Shown here: positions 1 through 9,352 of the stretch, piece by piece
Layout: each line of letters opens with the position of its first letter
How positions within the stretch are numbered: the first letter of the stretch is position 1
Assembly (NCBI RefSeq): GCF_004761975.1
Contig: NZ_RQII01000016.1
Location: forward strand, 1-64,000
Source of the DNA: Planococcus koreensis
GTDB lineage: Bacteria > Bacillota > Bacilli > Bacillales_A > Planococcaceae
Reading direction: 5' to 3'
DNA: 64,000 nucleotides
Made by a program: the position numbers and the translations under genes
Notes under the pieces: model-generated
The model's database searches: none
The model's input: the letters and a program-made list of their open reading frames with translations, nothing else
Told to the model about the DNA's origin: nothing

Positions 1-131
1 ACGCTCGTAAATCTCCGCGAACGCTCGTAAATTCTTCTGAACGCTCGTAAATCTCCGCGAACGCTCGTAAATTCTTCTGAACGCTCGTAAATCTCCGCGA
101 ACGCGCGTAAATTCTCCTGAACGCGCATAAA
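1..131. repeat. 20-bp tandem repeat array, alternating units
   Basis: Seven near-identical units start at positions 1, 21, 41, 61, 81, 101 and 121. All open with ACGCTCGTAAAT or a one- or two-base variant (ACGCGCGTAAAT, ACGCGCATAAAT). The second half of the unit alternates between CTCCGCGA and TCTTCTGA types, so the higher-order period is 40 bp. The array may continue left of the window. No unique spacers are present, so it is not CRISPR. Confidence 0.95.
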
Positions 132-301
132 TCCCCGCCGCACCCTCAAATTCCGAACTCTCCCGCTCCACACCCCGCCCTCCAGCATGTTTTTTCGCAT
201 TTCGCCTGCGAAATGCATCCATTCTGCTCTTTTCACGCTGCCTTTTCGCCAACATCTACTGTTCTCGATCCAAAATACTCAGTGCAAGAGCGGAAAAGGA
301 G

Positions 302-327
302 GCTTTTCGCCAGCGAAAAGCTTTTTA
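302..327 (+). terminator. Hairpin followed by T-run, plus strand
   Basis: GCTTTTCGC and GCGAAAAGC are separated by two bases and followed by TTTTT, a compact intrinsic terminator for a transcript arriving from the left. A sister hairpin (GCATTTCGC/GCGAAATGC) lies at about 195-214. The stretch 131-366 otherwise shows no convincing gene; a 63-codon open frame in it has no recognisable features. Confidence 0.5.
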
Positions 328-362
328 TAAAAGATAAGGACGTTCACTCCATTAGAAACGCG

Positions 363-400
363 CAAAAACCGCCTGCGGAGATGATCCGCAAGCGGTTTGC
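363..400 (-). terminator. icmF transcript terminator
   Basis: A 14-bp imperfect inverted repeat (366-379 with 385-398) is followed on the minus strand by a T-rich stretch, just beyond the icmF stop codon. It is read as the end of the acyl-CoA degradation operon. Confidence 0.75.
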
Positions 401-409
401 TTGATTCGC

Positions 410-3400
410 TTACATGTTGCGGCGGTATTGCCCGCCTACTTCGTATAAAGCCGTTGTGATCTGGCCAAGGCTCGCCACTTTCACGGTGTCCATCAATTCT
501 TCAAAGATGTTGCCGCCTGATTTCGCGACCTGCTTCAAGCGCGCCAAGGCTTCTTCTGAAGCGTTGCGTTCCTGGAAAGCACGCAGGTTAGCGATTTGCG
601 TTTCTTTTTCTTCTGTTGTAGCGCGGGCGATTTCCATCGCGTTGATGTCATCGTCCGTTTGCGGATTCGGGTTCAAATACGTATTGACGCCGATGATCGG
701 CAATTCTCCCGTGTGTTTCTTCATTTCGTAATGCATGGACTCTTCCTGAATTTTTCCGCGCTGGTATTGAGTTTCCATCGCGCCCAGGACGCCGCCGCGG
801 TCGTTGATGCGGTCGAATTCTGAAAGCACCGCTTCTTCGACGAGTTGCGTCATTTCTTCGATGATGAACGCGCCTTGCAGCGGGTTTTCATTTTTGGACA
901 AGCCGTGCTCTTTCGTGATAATCATTTGGATGGCCATCGCGCGGCGCACTGATTCTTCTGTCGGAGTCGTAATGGCTTCGTCATAAGCGTTCGTGTGCAG
1001 CGAGTTGCAATTATCCTGCAGCGCCATCAATGCCTGCAAGGTCGTGCGGATATCGTTGAAGTCGATTTCCTGCGCGTGCAAGCTGCGCCCAGAAGTTTGA
1101 ACGTGGTATTTCAGCTTCTGGCTGCGTTCGTTGGCGCCGTATTTATCGCGCATAACGACTGCCCAGATGCGGCGTGCCACACGGCCGATGACCGTATATT
1201 CCGGATCCAAGCCGTTCGAGAAGAAGAACGATAAGTTCGGTGCGAAATCATCGATGTTCATGCCGCGGCTCAAGTAGTACTCGACGTACGTGAAGCCGTT
1301 CGACAAGGTGAACGCCAATTGTGAAATCGGGTTCGCTCCCGCTTCCGCGATGTGGTAGCCGGAAATCGACACGGAATAGTAGTTGCGCACTTTATGGTCG
1401 ATAAAGTATTGCTGGATATCGCCCATCATGCGCAGCGCAAATTCCGTCGAGAAGATGCATGTGTTCTGCCCTTGGTCTTCTTTCAGGATATCGGCTTGCA
1501 CTGTTCCACGGACGACTTGCAGCGTGCTTTCGCGGACTTCCGTGAATTCTTCAAGCGTCAATGCACGGCCGAATTTCTCTTCGTTCAGCTTCACTTGCTG
1601 ATCGATTGCCGTGTTCATGAACATGGCCAGGATGATCGGTGCCGGTCCGTTGATCGTCATGGAGACCGAAGTGGACGGAGCGCATAAATCAAAGCCTTCG
1701 TATAATTTTTTCATGTCTTCGAGCGTACAGATCGACACGCCTGATTCGCCGACTTTTCCGTAGATATCGGGACGGTGGTCAGGGTCTTCACCGTATAACG
1801 TCACCGAGTCGAATGCCGTCGACAGGCGTTTCGCGTCGTCGTCTTTCGACAAGTAATGGAAGCGGCGGTTTGTGCGTTCCGGAGTTCCTTCGCCTGCAAA
1901 CTGTCGTTTTGGATCTTCGCCTTCACGTTTGAACGGGAATACTCCAGCAGTGTAAGGGAATGAACCCGGTACGTTTTCTAAATAAACCCATTTCAAAATT
2001 TCACCGTAATCTTCGAATTTCGGCAACACCACACGTGGAATCTTCAAGCCTGAAAGGCTCTCTGTCCGCAAAATCGTGCGGATTTCTCGGTCGCGGACGG
2101 TCGTCACGAACTCGTCGCCGGCGTAAGCGTCTTTAATGGATTTCCAGTTTTCAAGAATGCGTTTTGATTCCGCTGTCAGCTCATCGCGCATGCCGTCAGC
2201 AAGCGATTTGAGGGATGCCAAAAGCGCATCGTCAGGCGCTTTTTCTTTCACCGTTTCCATGGCGCCTTCAAGCTGGAAGATGCGGCGTGCAAATGCAGCC
2301 TGTTCGATCGTTTTCGCATGGTAGCCGCGGACCGTATCTGTAATCTCGCGCAAATAATAACGGCGGTCGTTTGGAATGATCAAGTTCTCTTTTTGCGTTT
2401 TCGCAAACTGCTCGTAATCGGTTGTCCAGTCCGTCCCACATTTTTCATTGACGATGCCGACTAATGCCGCAAACAAGGAGTTTGTGCCTTTGTCGTTGAA
2501 TTGGCTGGCGATTGTACCGAATACCGGCATTTTTTCCAGTTCATCATCCCAGCGCAAATGGCTGCGTTGGAATTGCTTTTGCACTTGGCGCAACGCGTCT
2601 TCCGAGCCTTTGCGCTCGAATTTATTGATAACGATCAAATCCGCGTAATCGATCATGTCGATTTTTTCAAGCTGTGTCGGTGCGCCGAATTCGCTTGTCA
2701 TGACATACATCGACACGTCCGAGAAGTTCGCGATTTCCGCGTCCCCTTGGCCGATGCCGCTCGTTTCAACGACAATCAAGTCAAAGCCGGCCGCTTTCAC
2801 GACGTCAAGGACATCGCCGAGCGCGCGTGAAATTTCCGTGCGCGAACCGCGAGTTGCCAAGCTTCTCATGAAAACGCGATTGTTGAAGATCGCGTTCATA
2901 CGGATGCGGTCGCCAAGAAGCGCGCCGCCCGTTTTCTGTTTGGTCGGGTCGATCGACAAAATGGCGATCTTTTTATCCGGAAGTTCGGACAGGAAGCGGC
3001 GGATCAATTCATCCGTCAGCGAGCTTTTGCCCGCTCCGCCCGTACCTGTAATCCCCAGTACAGGTGTATTCTTCGATTTCGCACGGACTGCCGCAAGCAA
3101 TGCGTCCGTATCGGTTTCGCGCGTGTGGGCTTCTTCAGCCGCCGTGATAATATGCGCCAAGCCGACCGGATCTTCTGCAGAGACAGCGTCCGCTGGGAGG
3201 TCTTCTTTCACAGTGGAGAAATCGCATTCTTCGACGATTTCCTGGATCATGCCTTGAAGGCCTTTTTTACGGCCGTCTTCCGGCGAGAAGATGCCGGCGA
3301 TGCCGTATTCTTCAAGTTCCTTGATTTCGCGCGGCAAGATGACGCCGCCCCCGCCTCCATAGATGCGGATGTTGCCGGCACCTTTTTCGGCCAGCAAATC

Positions 3401-3661
3401 GTGCATGTATTTGAAGTATTCCATGTGGCCGCCCTGGTAAGAAGAAATGCAGATGCCCTGCACATCTTCCTGGATTGCCGCGTTGACGACTTCTTCTACA
3501 GAGCGGTTATGCCCCAAATGGATGACTTCCGCACCGTTTGACTGCAAAATGCGGCGCATGATGTTGATTGACGCATCGTGGCCGTCAAATAGGCTTGAAG
3601 CCGTGACGAAACGTACATGGTTCTTCGGCTTGTAGGTCGATTGTTCTTGTATAGTTGCCAT
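410..3661 (-). CDS. icmF: Fused isobutyryl-CoA mutase IcmF (adenosylcobalamin-dependent)
   Basis: IcmF reversibly interconverts isobutyryl-CoA and n-butyryl-CoA in the cytosol. The 1083-residue protein has the full fused architecture. An N-terminal B12-binding domain carries D26-G-H28 (the cobalamin-ligating His motif) and the GGGG loop near 102. A MeaB/MeaI-type G-protein chaperone domain follows, with Walker [10 protein letters not shown] at about 206-214 and an NKFE guanine-recognition motif. The TIM-barrel mutase domain fills the C-terminal half. A GGGGG ribosome site precedes the ATG, four bases after the tetR stop, so it is probably co-transcribed with tetR and the acyl-CoA dehydrogenases. 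The AdoCbl it needs can be supplied by the cobalamin operon 8 kb away. Length and domain order fit IcmF and exclude a two-subunit methylmalonyl-CoA mutase. Confidence 0.96.
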   Translation of the reverse strand: MATIQEQSTYKPKNHVRFVTASSLFDGHDASINIMRRILQSNGAEVIHLGHNRSVEEVVNAAIQEDVQGICISSYQGGHMEYFKYMHDLLAEKGAGNIRIYGGGGGVILPREIKELEEYGIAGIFSPEDGRKKGLQGMIQEIVEECDFSTVKEDLPADAVSAEDPVGLAHIITAAEEAHTRETDTDALLAAVRAKSKNTPVLGITGTGGAGKSSLTDELIRRFLSELPDKKIAILSIDPTKQKTGGALLGDRIRMNAIFNNRVFMRSLATRGSRTEISRALGDVLDVVKAAGFDLIVVETSGIGQGDAEIANFSDVSMYVMTSEFGAPTQLEKIDMIDYADLIVINKFERKGSEDALRQVQKQFQRSHLRWDDELEKMPVFGTIASQFNDKGTNSLFAALVGIVNEKCGTDWTTDYEQFAKTQKENLIIPNDRRYYLREITDTVRGYHAKTIEQAAFARRIFQLEGAMETVKEKAPDDALLASLKSLADGMRDELTAESKRILENWKSIKDAYAGDEFVTTVRDREIRTILRTESLSGLKIPRVVLPKFEDYGEILKWVYLENVPGSFPYTAGVFPFKREGEDPKRQFAGEGTPERTNRRFHYLSKDDDAKRLSTAFDSVTLYGEDPDHRPDIYGKVGESGVSICTLEDMKKLYEGFDLCAPSTSVSMTINGPAPIILAMFMNTAIDQQVKLNEEKFGRALTLEEFTEVRESTLQVVRGTVQADILKEDQGQNTCIFSTEFALRMMGDIQQYFIDHKVRNYYSVSISGYHIAEAGANPISQLAFTLSNGFTYVEYYLSRGMNIDDFAPNLSFFFSNGLDPEYTVIGRVARRIWAVVMRDKYGANERSQKLKYHVQTSGRSLHAQEIDFNDIRTTLQALMALQDNCNSLHTNAYDEAITTPTEESVRRAMAIQMIITKEHGLSKNENPLQGAFIIEEMTQLVEEAVLSEFDRINDRGGVLGAMETQYQRGKIQEESMHYEMKKHTGELPIIGVNTYLNPNPQTDDDINAMEIARATTEEKETQIANLRAFQERNASEEALARLKQVAKSGGNIFEELMDTVKVASLGQITTALYEVGGQYRRNM

Positions 3662-3664
3662 GAT

Positions 3665-4309
3665 CTATTTAACCCCCTGTATGGTGATTTTTTCCCCTGC
3701 CATCCCCTGCAGCAGAAATTGAGTCTGTAATTCGATGAATTCTTCAATGGTGAAATCGCGCAGCGCCCAGCGCCTGAACGCCCACATCTGTCCCTGGACG
3801 AATAAATGATGGGCTGCCAGCGTGATTTCTTTCGGCGACAATTTCACTTCGCCGCTTTCTGCACAATCCGCGAGCAAGCCTTCGAATAAAGAAACCATTT
3901 CCATTTCTTTATTGAGCACATATTGCAATGCGTCTTTCGGCAGCGACTTGGATTCCTGGTACATGACCACGAACTCATCCTGCATGTCGTCGATCAGCCC
4001 GTAATAATGGCCGATGGCTGTGACCAGCACTTCGAGTGATCCTTTTTCGATATCGAGTGCGTCGAAGCGCGCATGCACTTCGTCGTAAATCGAGTCACAG
4101 ACGAGATACAGAACGTCTTCTTTGGTGCGGATATATTCGTACAATGTCCCAATGCTGAAACCTGAAGCTTTTGCGATTTCTCTTGTCGTCGTCCGGTGAA
4201 AGCCCTTTTCTTTAAAAAGCGTGACAGCGCCCCGGATCATCTGTGCCCGGCGCTTCGCAATCAGGCTTTCGTCTTTCACGGAGGACTGGACTTCACGCTT
4301 TCTGTTCAT
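3665..4309 (-). CDS. TetR/AcrR-family regulator of the acyl-CoA degradation operon
   Basis: A 214-residue one-component repressor. The N-terminal helix-turn-helix spans roughly residues 20-65 (RGAVTLFKEKGFHRTT then IAKASGFSIGTLYEY). The remainder is the helical ligand domain typical of fatty-acid-responsive TetR proteins. It lies between an acyl-CoA dehydrogenase gene and icmF with gaps of 15 and 3 bases and has a GGAGGG ribosome site, so it is an operon member and probably senses an acyl-CoA. Whether it is the FadR orthologue cannot be decided here. The FadR-like palindrome upstream of fadF is one candidate target. Confidence 0.85.
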   Translation of the reverse strand: MNRKREVQSSVKDESLIAKRRAQMIRGAVTLFKEKGFHRTTTREIAKASGFSIGTLYEYIRTKEDVLYLVCDSIYDEVHARFDALDIEKGSLEVLVTAIGHYYGLIDDMQDEFVVMYQESKSLPKDALQYVLNKEMEMVSLFEGLLADCAESGEVKLSPKEITLAAHHLFVQGQMWAFRRWALRDFTIEEFIELQTQFLLQGMAGEKITIQGVK

Positions 4310-4324
4310 GAGCGATCCCTCCGC

Positions 4325-5464
4325 TTACTTCGTGACCATACGGGAAATGACCAAACGCTGGATTTCCTGTGTGCCTTCGTAGATTTGTGTGATTTTTGCG
4401 TCACGCATGAAACGCTCAACCGGATAATCTTTCGTGTAGCCGTAACCGCCGAATACTTGAACCGCTTCAACTGTGACTTTCATCGCTGTATCGCCGGCCA
4501 TCAATTTCGCCATTGCCGATTCTTTGCTGTAGGACATTTTGTTCGATTCAAGCCAAGCCGCTTGATACGTCAACAAACGTGAAGCTTCGATTGAAGTCGC
4601 CATGTCTGCCAATTTGAATGAAATCCCTTGATTGGCTGAAATCGGCTTGCCGAATTGTTCGCGCTCTTTTGCGTAAGTGATTGAAGCGTCCATTGCACCT
4701 TGTGCGATGCCGACTGCTTGCGCTGCGATGCCGTTGCGTCCGCCGTCAAGTGTTTGCATAGCGATTTTGAAGCCTTGGCCAAGTTCGCCAAGCATATTCT
4801 CTTTTGGTACGCGGCAATTGTCGAAAATGATTTCTGTTGTCGGGCTTGAACGGATCCCGAGTTTCTTTTCTTTTTTGCCGACTGAGAAGCCTTCAAAGTC
4901 TTTCTCGACGATGAACGCAGTCGTGCCTTTATGCTTCGATTCCGGATCCGTTACTGCGAAGACGATGTAGATGTCCGCAATGCCTCCATTTGTGATGAAG
5001 ATCTTTGAACCGTTCAAAATGTAATGGTCGCCATCTTCTTTAGCGTTCGTTTTCATGCCGCCAGCATCCGATCCTGAAGCTGGTTCTGTCAGGCCGTATG
5101 CGCCGATTTTCGTTCCTTCAGCCATCGGGCGCAAGTATTTCTGTTTCTGCTCTTCTGTTCCGAATGTGTATACCGGCCAGCCAGCAAGTGATGTATGCGC
5201 AGAAAGCGTTACACCTGTAGATGCGCAGACGCGGGATAATTCTTCAACAGCGATGCAATAAGCCAAATAATCCGAACCGATGCCGCCGTATTCTTCCGGC
5301 CATGGAATGCCTGTTAGGCCAAGTTCTGCCATCTTGTCGAAAATTTCGCGGTCAAAACGCTCTTCTTCGTCGCGTTCTTCAGCCGTCGGCGCCACTTCTT
5401 TGTTCGCGAAGTCGCGTACCATTTTGCGGATCATTTCATGTTCTTCACTCAATTGAAAATTCAT
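4325..5464 (-). CDS. Acyl-CoA dehydrogenase (short/branched chain type)
   Basis: A flavoprotein catalysing alpha,beta-dehydrogenation of acyl-CoA, passing electrons to ETF. The 379 residues match the family length. The signature [14 protein letters not shown] (FAD/substrate contact) and the C-terminal [22 protein letters not shown] with catalytic-glutamate motif IYEGT are all present. The ATG at 5464 is preferred over a TTG two codons upstream because GGAGG then sits nine bases away. It is one of two acyl-CoA dehydrogenases in this cluster; the second lies 300 bp upstream, separated by a repeat element. Substrate chain length is not readable from sequence. Confidence 0.93.
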   Translation of the reverse strand: MNFQLSEEHEMIRKMVRDFANKEVAPTAEERDEEERFDREIFDKMAELGLTGIPWPEEYGGIGSDYLAYCIAVEELSRVCASTGVTLSAHTSLAGWPVYTFGTEEQKQKYLRPMAEGTKIGAYGLTEPASGSDAGGMKTNAKEDGDHYILNGSKIFITNGGIADIYIVFAVTDPESKHKGTTAFIVEKDFEGFSVGKKEKKLGIRSSPTTEIIFDNCRVPKENMLGELGQGFKIAMQTLDGGRNGIAAQAVGIAQGAMDASITYAKEREQFGKPISANQGISFKLADMATSIEASRLLTYQAAWLESNKMSYSKESAMAKLMAGDTAMKVTVEAVQVFGGYGYTKDYPVERFMRDAKITQIYEGTQEIQRLVISRMVTK

Positions 5465-5509
5465 TGTCAAATTCCTCCAATTAATTATTTTATTAAGTTG
5501 AATATAATA

Positions 5510-5625
5510 ACTTAAAGTTCATACACCGCTTCGGACGCTTTGGGCATGGCTCTCGCCATGAGCCGAGAAGACCACTCGTCTCATAGCTTCGCCTAGCTCT
5601 TTGACGCGCCTTCGCTAAGATATCT
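5510..5625. repeat. Dispersed intergenic repeat fragment
   Basis: GC-rich non-coding sequence with internal complementary stretches (for example GGCTCTCGCCATGAGCC at about 5550). It resembles the segment at 30375-30490 in its GGACGCTTT...GGCTTCAG-type arrangement. It lies between two acyl-CoA dehydrogenase genes and has no coding signals. Confidence 0.45.
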
Positions 5626-5627
5626 CT

Positions 5628-5753
5628 CGATATGGAGCAAAACAGCGGAGACGCCTGCGGGATAGCGAGACAGCCAAGACCCCGCAGGGAGCGAAGTGAC
5701 CGAGGAGGCTTGGCGCTCGCCCGCGGCAAGCGTAGCTGTTTTGCGGAATATCG
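5628..5753. repeat. MITE-like element, copy A
   Basis: A 126-bp non-coding element. The left end CGATATGGAGCAAAACAGC (5628-5646) and the right end GCTGTTTTGCGGAATATCG (5735-5753) form an imperfect 19-bp terminal inverted repeat. A second copy with closely matching ends lies at 30587-30709. The interior is GC-rich with nested complementary segments. It is inserted inside the operon between two acd genes, with no interruption of an ORF. Confidence 0.75.
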
Positions 5754-5768
5754 ATTAAAGATAGAGAT

Positions 5769-6905
5769 TTATTTCACCAATTGCTTGCTGATGACCATGC
5801 GTTGAATTTCGCTTGTGCCTTCGTAGATTTCCGTGATTTTTGCGTCGCGGAATAATCTTTCCACCGGATAATCTTCCGTGTAGCCGTAGCCGCCGAACAC
5901 TTGGACCGCTTCGATTGCCACGTCCATCGCCGCTTTTGAAGCGAATAGCTTCGCAATTGACGCTTCTTTATTGCAATCTTTGCCGCGGGCGTAAAGGTCT
6001 GCCGCGTTATAAACCAGCAATTTCGCTGCTTCGACCTGCGTCGCCATGTCAGCTAATTTAAAGCCGATGCCTTGCTGCTGTGCAATCGGTTTGCCGAATT
6101 GGACGCGTTCTTTCGCGTAAGCCACTGAATGCTCATAAGCCGCTTCTGCAATACCAAGCGCTTGTGCAGCGATGCCGATGCGTCCGACGTTCAAGTTTGC
6201 CATAGCGATGCTGAATCCTTTGTTTTCTTGTCCTAATAGATTTTCAACTGGCACTTTCATATTTTCGAAAGTCAGCTGGACCGTGCGTGAGCCATGCATG
6301 CCCATTTTCTTTTCGTCTTTGCCGATGATTAAGCCCGGGTAATCCTTTTCAACAATAAAAGCAGAAATGCCGCGTGAACCAGCTTCCGGTTTAGTCGATG
6401 CGAAAACGATGTATGTATCGGCTTCGCCTCCGTTGGTGATGAACACTTTTGAGCCATTCAACACGTAATGGTCGCCCTGGAGCACGGCTTTCGTTTTCAA
6501 GCTTGCTGCATCCGAACCGGCTGATGGTTCCGTCAAAGCGAACGCACCCAAGTATTCGCCAGAAGCAAGCTTCGGTACGTATTTGTGGATTTGTTCTTCT
6601 GTGCCGAAGTTCAAGATCGGGTTTGTGCCGACTGAAGTATGGACAGAAAGAATAACGCCTATGACGCCGCTGACTTTCGATAATTCGTGGATGGCGATGA
6701 TGTATGACGTAAAGTCCATTTCAGAGCCGCCTAATTTTTCAGGAGCCGTGATGCCCATCAAGCCGAGTTCCGCCATTTTTTTCAGGACTTCCCTCGGGAA
6801 ATGTCCTTCTTCCATTTTTTCGATATACGGTGTGATTTCTTCTTTCGCGAAATCGCGCACCATGTTTCTCATCATCAATTGTTCTTCTGTAAATCGCAAA
6901 TCCAT
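5769..6905 (-). CDS. mmgC: Acyl-CoA dehydrogenase (MmgC-like)
   Basis: A second acyl-CoA dehydrogenase, 378 residues from the ATG at 6905 (MDLRFTEEQ). A longer frame exists, but AGGGGG eight bases before this ATG and the family start support 6905. It contains [14 protein letters not shown], the [20 protein letters not shown] block and catalytic IYEGTSEIQ. It follows hbd by 17 bp and, with the thiolase, reproduces the mmgABC order of B. subtilis, where MmgC acts on short acyl-CoAs. About two-thirds similar by eye to the downstream acd, consistent with paralogy. The symbol is based on order plus family. Confidence 0.92.
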   Translation of the reverse strand: MDLRFTEEQLMMRNMVRDFAKEEITPYIEKMEEGHFPREVLKKMAELGLMGITAPEKLGGSEMDFTSYIIAIHELSKVSGVIGVILSVHTSVGTNPILNFGTEEQIHKYVPKLASGEYLGAFALTEPSAGSDAASLKTKAVLQGDHYVLNGSKVFITNGGEADTYIVFASTKPEAGSRGISAFIVEKDYPGLIIGKDEKKMGMHGSRTVQLTFENMKVPVENLLGQENKGFSIAMANLNVGRIGIAAQALGIAEAAYEHSVAYAKERVQFGKPIAQQQGIGFKLADMATQVEAAKLLVYNAADLYARGKDCNKEASIAKLFASKAAMDVAIEAVQVFGGYGYTEDYPVERLFRDAKITEIYEGTSEIQRMVISKQLVK

Positions 6906-6922
6906 TGCGGTTCCCCCTAAAG

Positions 6923-7774
6923 TTAGCTGTATTCGTAGAATCCGCGACCCGTTTTCTTGCCGAGCCATCCGGCTTTAACGTATTGGCGCAGCAACGGGCT
7001 TGGGCGGTATTTGCTATCGCCGAAACCTTCGTGCAGCACTTCCATGATGTAAAGGCATGTATCAAGGCCGATAAAATCAGCTAGTTGCAGCGGGCCCATC
7101 GGATGGTTCATTCCGAGGCGCATAATGTCGTCGATTGCTTCTTTTGACGCGACACCATCTTGCAGCGTGAAAATCGCTTCGTTGATCATTGGCATCAAGA
7201 TACGGTTAGAGACGAAACCAGGAAAGTCATTGCATTCCACTGGCGTTTTTGACAATTTGACAGTCATTTCTTCGACCGTTTTATAAACTTCATCCGTTGT
7301 CGCAAGGCCGCGGATGATTTCCACCAACTTCATCACCGGTACCGGGTTCATGAAATGCATGCCGATTACTTGTTCCGGGCGGTTTGTCGCTGCCGCGATT
7401 TCAGTGATTGGCAATGATGATGTGTTCGATGCCAAAATCGCATGTTTCGGAGCCACTTCATCAAGCGTTTTGAAGATGGTGTGCTTGATTTCCATGTTTT
7501 CGACTGCTGCTTCGATAACGATGTCCGCATCGTGTGCGTCGTTCAAATCTAAGGATGGCGTGATGCGCCCGAGAATTGCCGTTTTTTCTTCTTCAGACAA
7601 ACGGCCCTTTTCGACGTTGCGCGCCAAGTTTTTTGTGATGGCCGCGATGCCGCGGTCAAATGCTTCTTGCTTCATATCATTCAATTTCACGTTGAATCCT
7701 GCTTGTGCACATACTTGTGCGATGCCGGAACCCATCTGCCCGGCTCCGATTACCATTACGTTTTGAATCGCCAT
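6923..7774 (-). CDS. mmgB: 3-hydroxybutyryl-CoA dehydrogenase
   Basis: Oxidises 3-hydroxyacyl-CoA to 3-ketoacyl-CoA with NAD(P). 283 residues, the usual length. The N-terminal Rossmann motif is [13 protein letters not shown] (from residue 8). The catalytic region includes [16 protein letters not shown], and [11 protein letters not shown] and [12 protein letters not shown] follow in the C-terminal helical domain. It starts two bases after the thiolase stop and is followed by an acyl-CoA dehydrogenase, as in mmgABC. Confidence 0.94.
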   Translation of the reverse strand: MAIQNVMVIGAGQMGSGIAQVCAQAGFNVKLNDMKQEAFDRGIAAITKNLARNVEKGRLSEEEKTAILGRITPSLDLNDAHDADIVIEAAVENMEIKHTIFKTLDEVAPKHAILASNTSSLPITEIAAATNRPEQVIGMHFMNPVPVMKLVEIIRGLATTDEVYKTVEEMTVKLSKTPVECNDFPGFVSNRILMPMINEAIFTLQDGVASKEAIDDIMRLGMNHPMGPLQLADFIGLDTCLYIMEVLHEGFGDSKYRPSPLLRQYVKAGWLGKKTGRGFYEYS

Positions 7775-7776
7775 TA

Positions 7777-8973
7777 TCAGTTTGCCTCCTGTTTTGGAAC
7801 TTCGATCATGATTGCATCGCCTTGTCCGCCGCCTGAACAGATGGCTGCGATGCCGATGCCGCCTCCGCGGCGTCTCAATTCATAGGCAAGCGTCAAAATG
7901 ATGCGTGCGCCGCTCGCGCCGATTGGGTGGCCAAGTGCAACTGAACCGCCATTGACGTTGACTTTTTCTGCATCCAATCCGGCAATTTTTGAACTTGCCA
8001 ATGCCACTGCCGCAAACGCTTCGTTGATTTCGAATAAATCGATTTCTTCCAGTGTCTTGCCTGTTTTCTTCAAGATTTCATTGATGACAATGCCCGGTGT
8101 TTCCGGGAAACGGTGCGGCTCAATCGCCACTTCCGCGTGGGAAAGCACATAAGCCAGTGCTTTTTTGCCTTCTTTTTCCGCACGCTCTTCGCTCATCAGC
8201 ACCAGCGCAGCTGCACCGTCATTGATGCCAGGTGCGTTTCCGGCTGTGATGGTGCCGTCTTTGCCGAATGCCGGGCGCAATTTCGCCAAGGTATCCGTTG
8301 TCGTGTCTTCGCGCGGCGCTTCGTCTTGATCGACTTTGATTGCATCGCCTTTGCGCTGTGGAATTTCAAGAACAGCAATCTCTTCTGCAAAATGGGCACG
8401 GGCGATGATTGCGCGTTCGTGTGAACGGGCTGACCAAGCGTCCTGCTGTTCGCGCGACAAGTCAAAGTCGGTTGCTGTCGAGTTGCCGTATGTTCCCATA
8501 TGGACTTTGTCGGGATGGAACGAGCAAGAAAGTCCGTCATGCACCATGCCGTCGACGACTTGTGCGTCGCCCATGCGAAGGCCCCAACGAGCTTTCGGCA
8601 GATAATAAGGCGCATTCGACATCGATTCCATGCCGCCAGCGACGATCAATTCCTCATCGCCCAAGCGGATGAGCTGATCCGCCAAGGTTACTGAACGCAT
8701 GCCTGACGCACAGACTTTATTGATTGTTTCCGTTTTTACGTGATACGGGATGCCTGCTTTTTTCGCTGCTTGGCGTGAAGGGATTTGTCCCTGCCCAGCC
8801 TGCAAAACGTTGCCCATAATGACTTCCTGGATATCTTCCGGATTGACGCCGGCACGGTTCATCGCTTCTTTGATCGCCGCTGCCCCTAAATCACTGGCGC
8901 TCAACGAACTCAAGCTGCCTCCGAATTTCCCGAATGCTGTACGTGCTCCATCAATAATCACTGTTTTTGCCAT
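7777..8973 (-). CDS. mmgA: Acetyl-CoA C-acetyltransferase (thiolase)
   Basis: Thiolase for the last beta-oxidation step, or acetoacetyl-CoA synthesis in reverse. 398 residues with the catalytic triad visible: Cys88 in KVCASGMRS, His349 in [10 protein letters not shown] and Cys379 in CSGGGQGDA. It is the first gene of the operon. An AGGAGG ribosome site lies upstream, and a perfect cre palindrome lies 23 bases before the start codon, implying carbon catabolite repression of the whole unit. Confidence 0.95.
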   Translation of the reverse strand: MAKTVIIDGARTAFGKFGGSLSSLSASDLGAAAIKEAMNRAGVNPEDIQEVIMGNVLQAGQGQIPSRQAAKKAGIPYHVKTETINKVCASGMRSVTLADQLIRLGDEELIVAGGMESMSNAPYYLPKARWGLRMGDAQVVDGMVHDGLSCSFHPDKVHMGTYGNSTATDFDLSREQQDAWSARSHERAIIARAHFAEEIAVLEIPQRKGDAIKVDQDEAPREDTTTDTLAKLRPAFGKDGTITAGNAPGINDGAAALVLMSEERAEKEGKKALAYVLSHAEVAIEPHRFPETPGIVINEILKKTGKTLEEIDLFEINEAFAAVALASSKIAGLDAEKVNVNGGSVALGHPIGASGARIILTLAYELRRRGGGIGIAAICSGGGQGDAIMIEVPKQEAN

Positions 8974-8995
8974 TTGTGTTTTCCTCCTTTTGAGT

Positions 8996-9009
8996 TGTAA
9001 ACGTTTACA
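8996..9009 (-). promoter_or_regulatory. CcpA cre site of the mmg-type operon
   Basis: TGTAAACGTTTACA is a perfect 14-bp palindrome that matches the catabolite-responsive element consensus. It sits between the ribosome site and the presumed promoter of the thiolase gene. The B. subtilis mmg operon is known to be under CcpA control, so repression during growth on preferred sugars is expected. Confidence 0.85.
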
Positions 9010-9102
9010 AAAACGAAAAAAGATATGGGTTTTGCTTTAAATAAATCGTTATATCTTTAAGAAGATTTAAATCTGCTTCGTCGCAAAACATTGCCTCTGC
9101 TT

Positions 9103-9200
9103 CTGCATCGCTTCGCTAGCTTCGAGGCATTAAAGGGCGTTGCATCGCTGCGCTAGCTTCGAGGCAAACCCATTGCTCCTGCATCGCTTCGCTAGCTTCG
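9103..9200. repeat. Three copies of a ~22-bp module
   Basis: CTGCATCGCTTCGCTAGC plus TTCG occurs at 9103-9124 and 9179-9200. A one-mismatch copy is at 9141-9161, and a truncated relative at about 9073-9085. Each is followed by GAGGCA or TCGCA. An exact inverted copy is found 21 kb away at 30351-30372. The 378-bp gap 8974-9352 contains only this array, the cre site, a palindrome and a terminator. Confidence 0.85.
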
Positions 9201-9205
9201 TCGCA

Positions 9206-9240
9206 AATAATTTGGCCGAAATCCTTTCGGCCAAATTATT
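9206..9240. other. Perfect 16-bp inverted repeat with 3-nt loop
   Basis: AATAATTTGGCCGAAA and TTTCGGCCAAATTATT are separated by TCC. The palindrome is perfect over 32 bases, longer than the adjacent terminator stem, and has no adjoining T-run on either strand beyond its own A/T ends. It directly abuts the last copy of the 22-bp module. Confidence 0.9.
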
Positions 9241-9271
9241 GACTGAACGCTCGCTCGGTTTGATTCCGAAC

Positions 9272-9303
9272 AAAAAGGGAGTTTTTAGACTCCCTTTCAT
9301 TTT
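9272..9303 (-). terminator. fadF terminator
   Basis: AAAGGGAGT and ACTCCCTTT are separated by a six-base loop and followed on the minus strand by TTTTTG. It is placed about 50 bases after the fadF stop and could also work in the opposite direction. Confidence 0.75.
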
Positions 9304-9352
9304 TCTTGCTTTATGCTATTATCTTATACAATTTTCGCGCTTTTGGCAATTC

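Noticed and set aside
1-131. Possible CRISPR array
   Set aside because: Units are contiguous with no unique spacers, and no cas genes are present. The same applies to the GCGTAT and CGCACCTC arrays.
213-404. 63-codon open frame upstream of icmF's 3' end
   Set aside because: It overlaps two hairpins and the icmF terminator, lacks a ribosome site and has no family features.
2655-3257. 200-codon open frame antisense to icmF
   Set aside because: It mirrors the codon bias of icmF, has no ribosome site and no recognisable domain.
5493-5729. 78-codon open frame between the two acyl-CoA dehydrogenases
   Set aside because: It lies within the MITE-like repeat and adjacent repeat sequence; Arg/Ser-rich product typical of GC-rich non-coding DNA.
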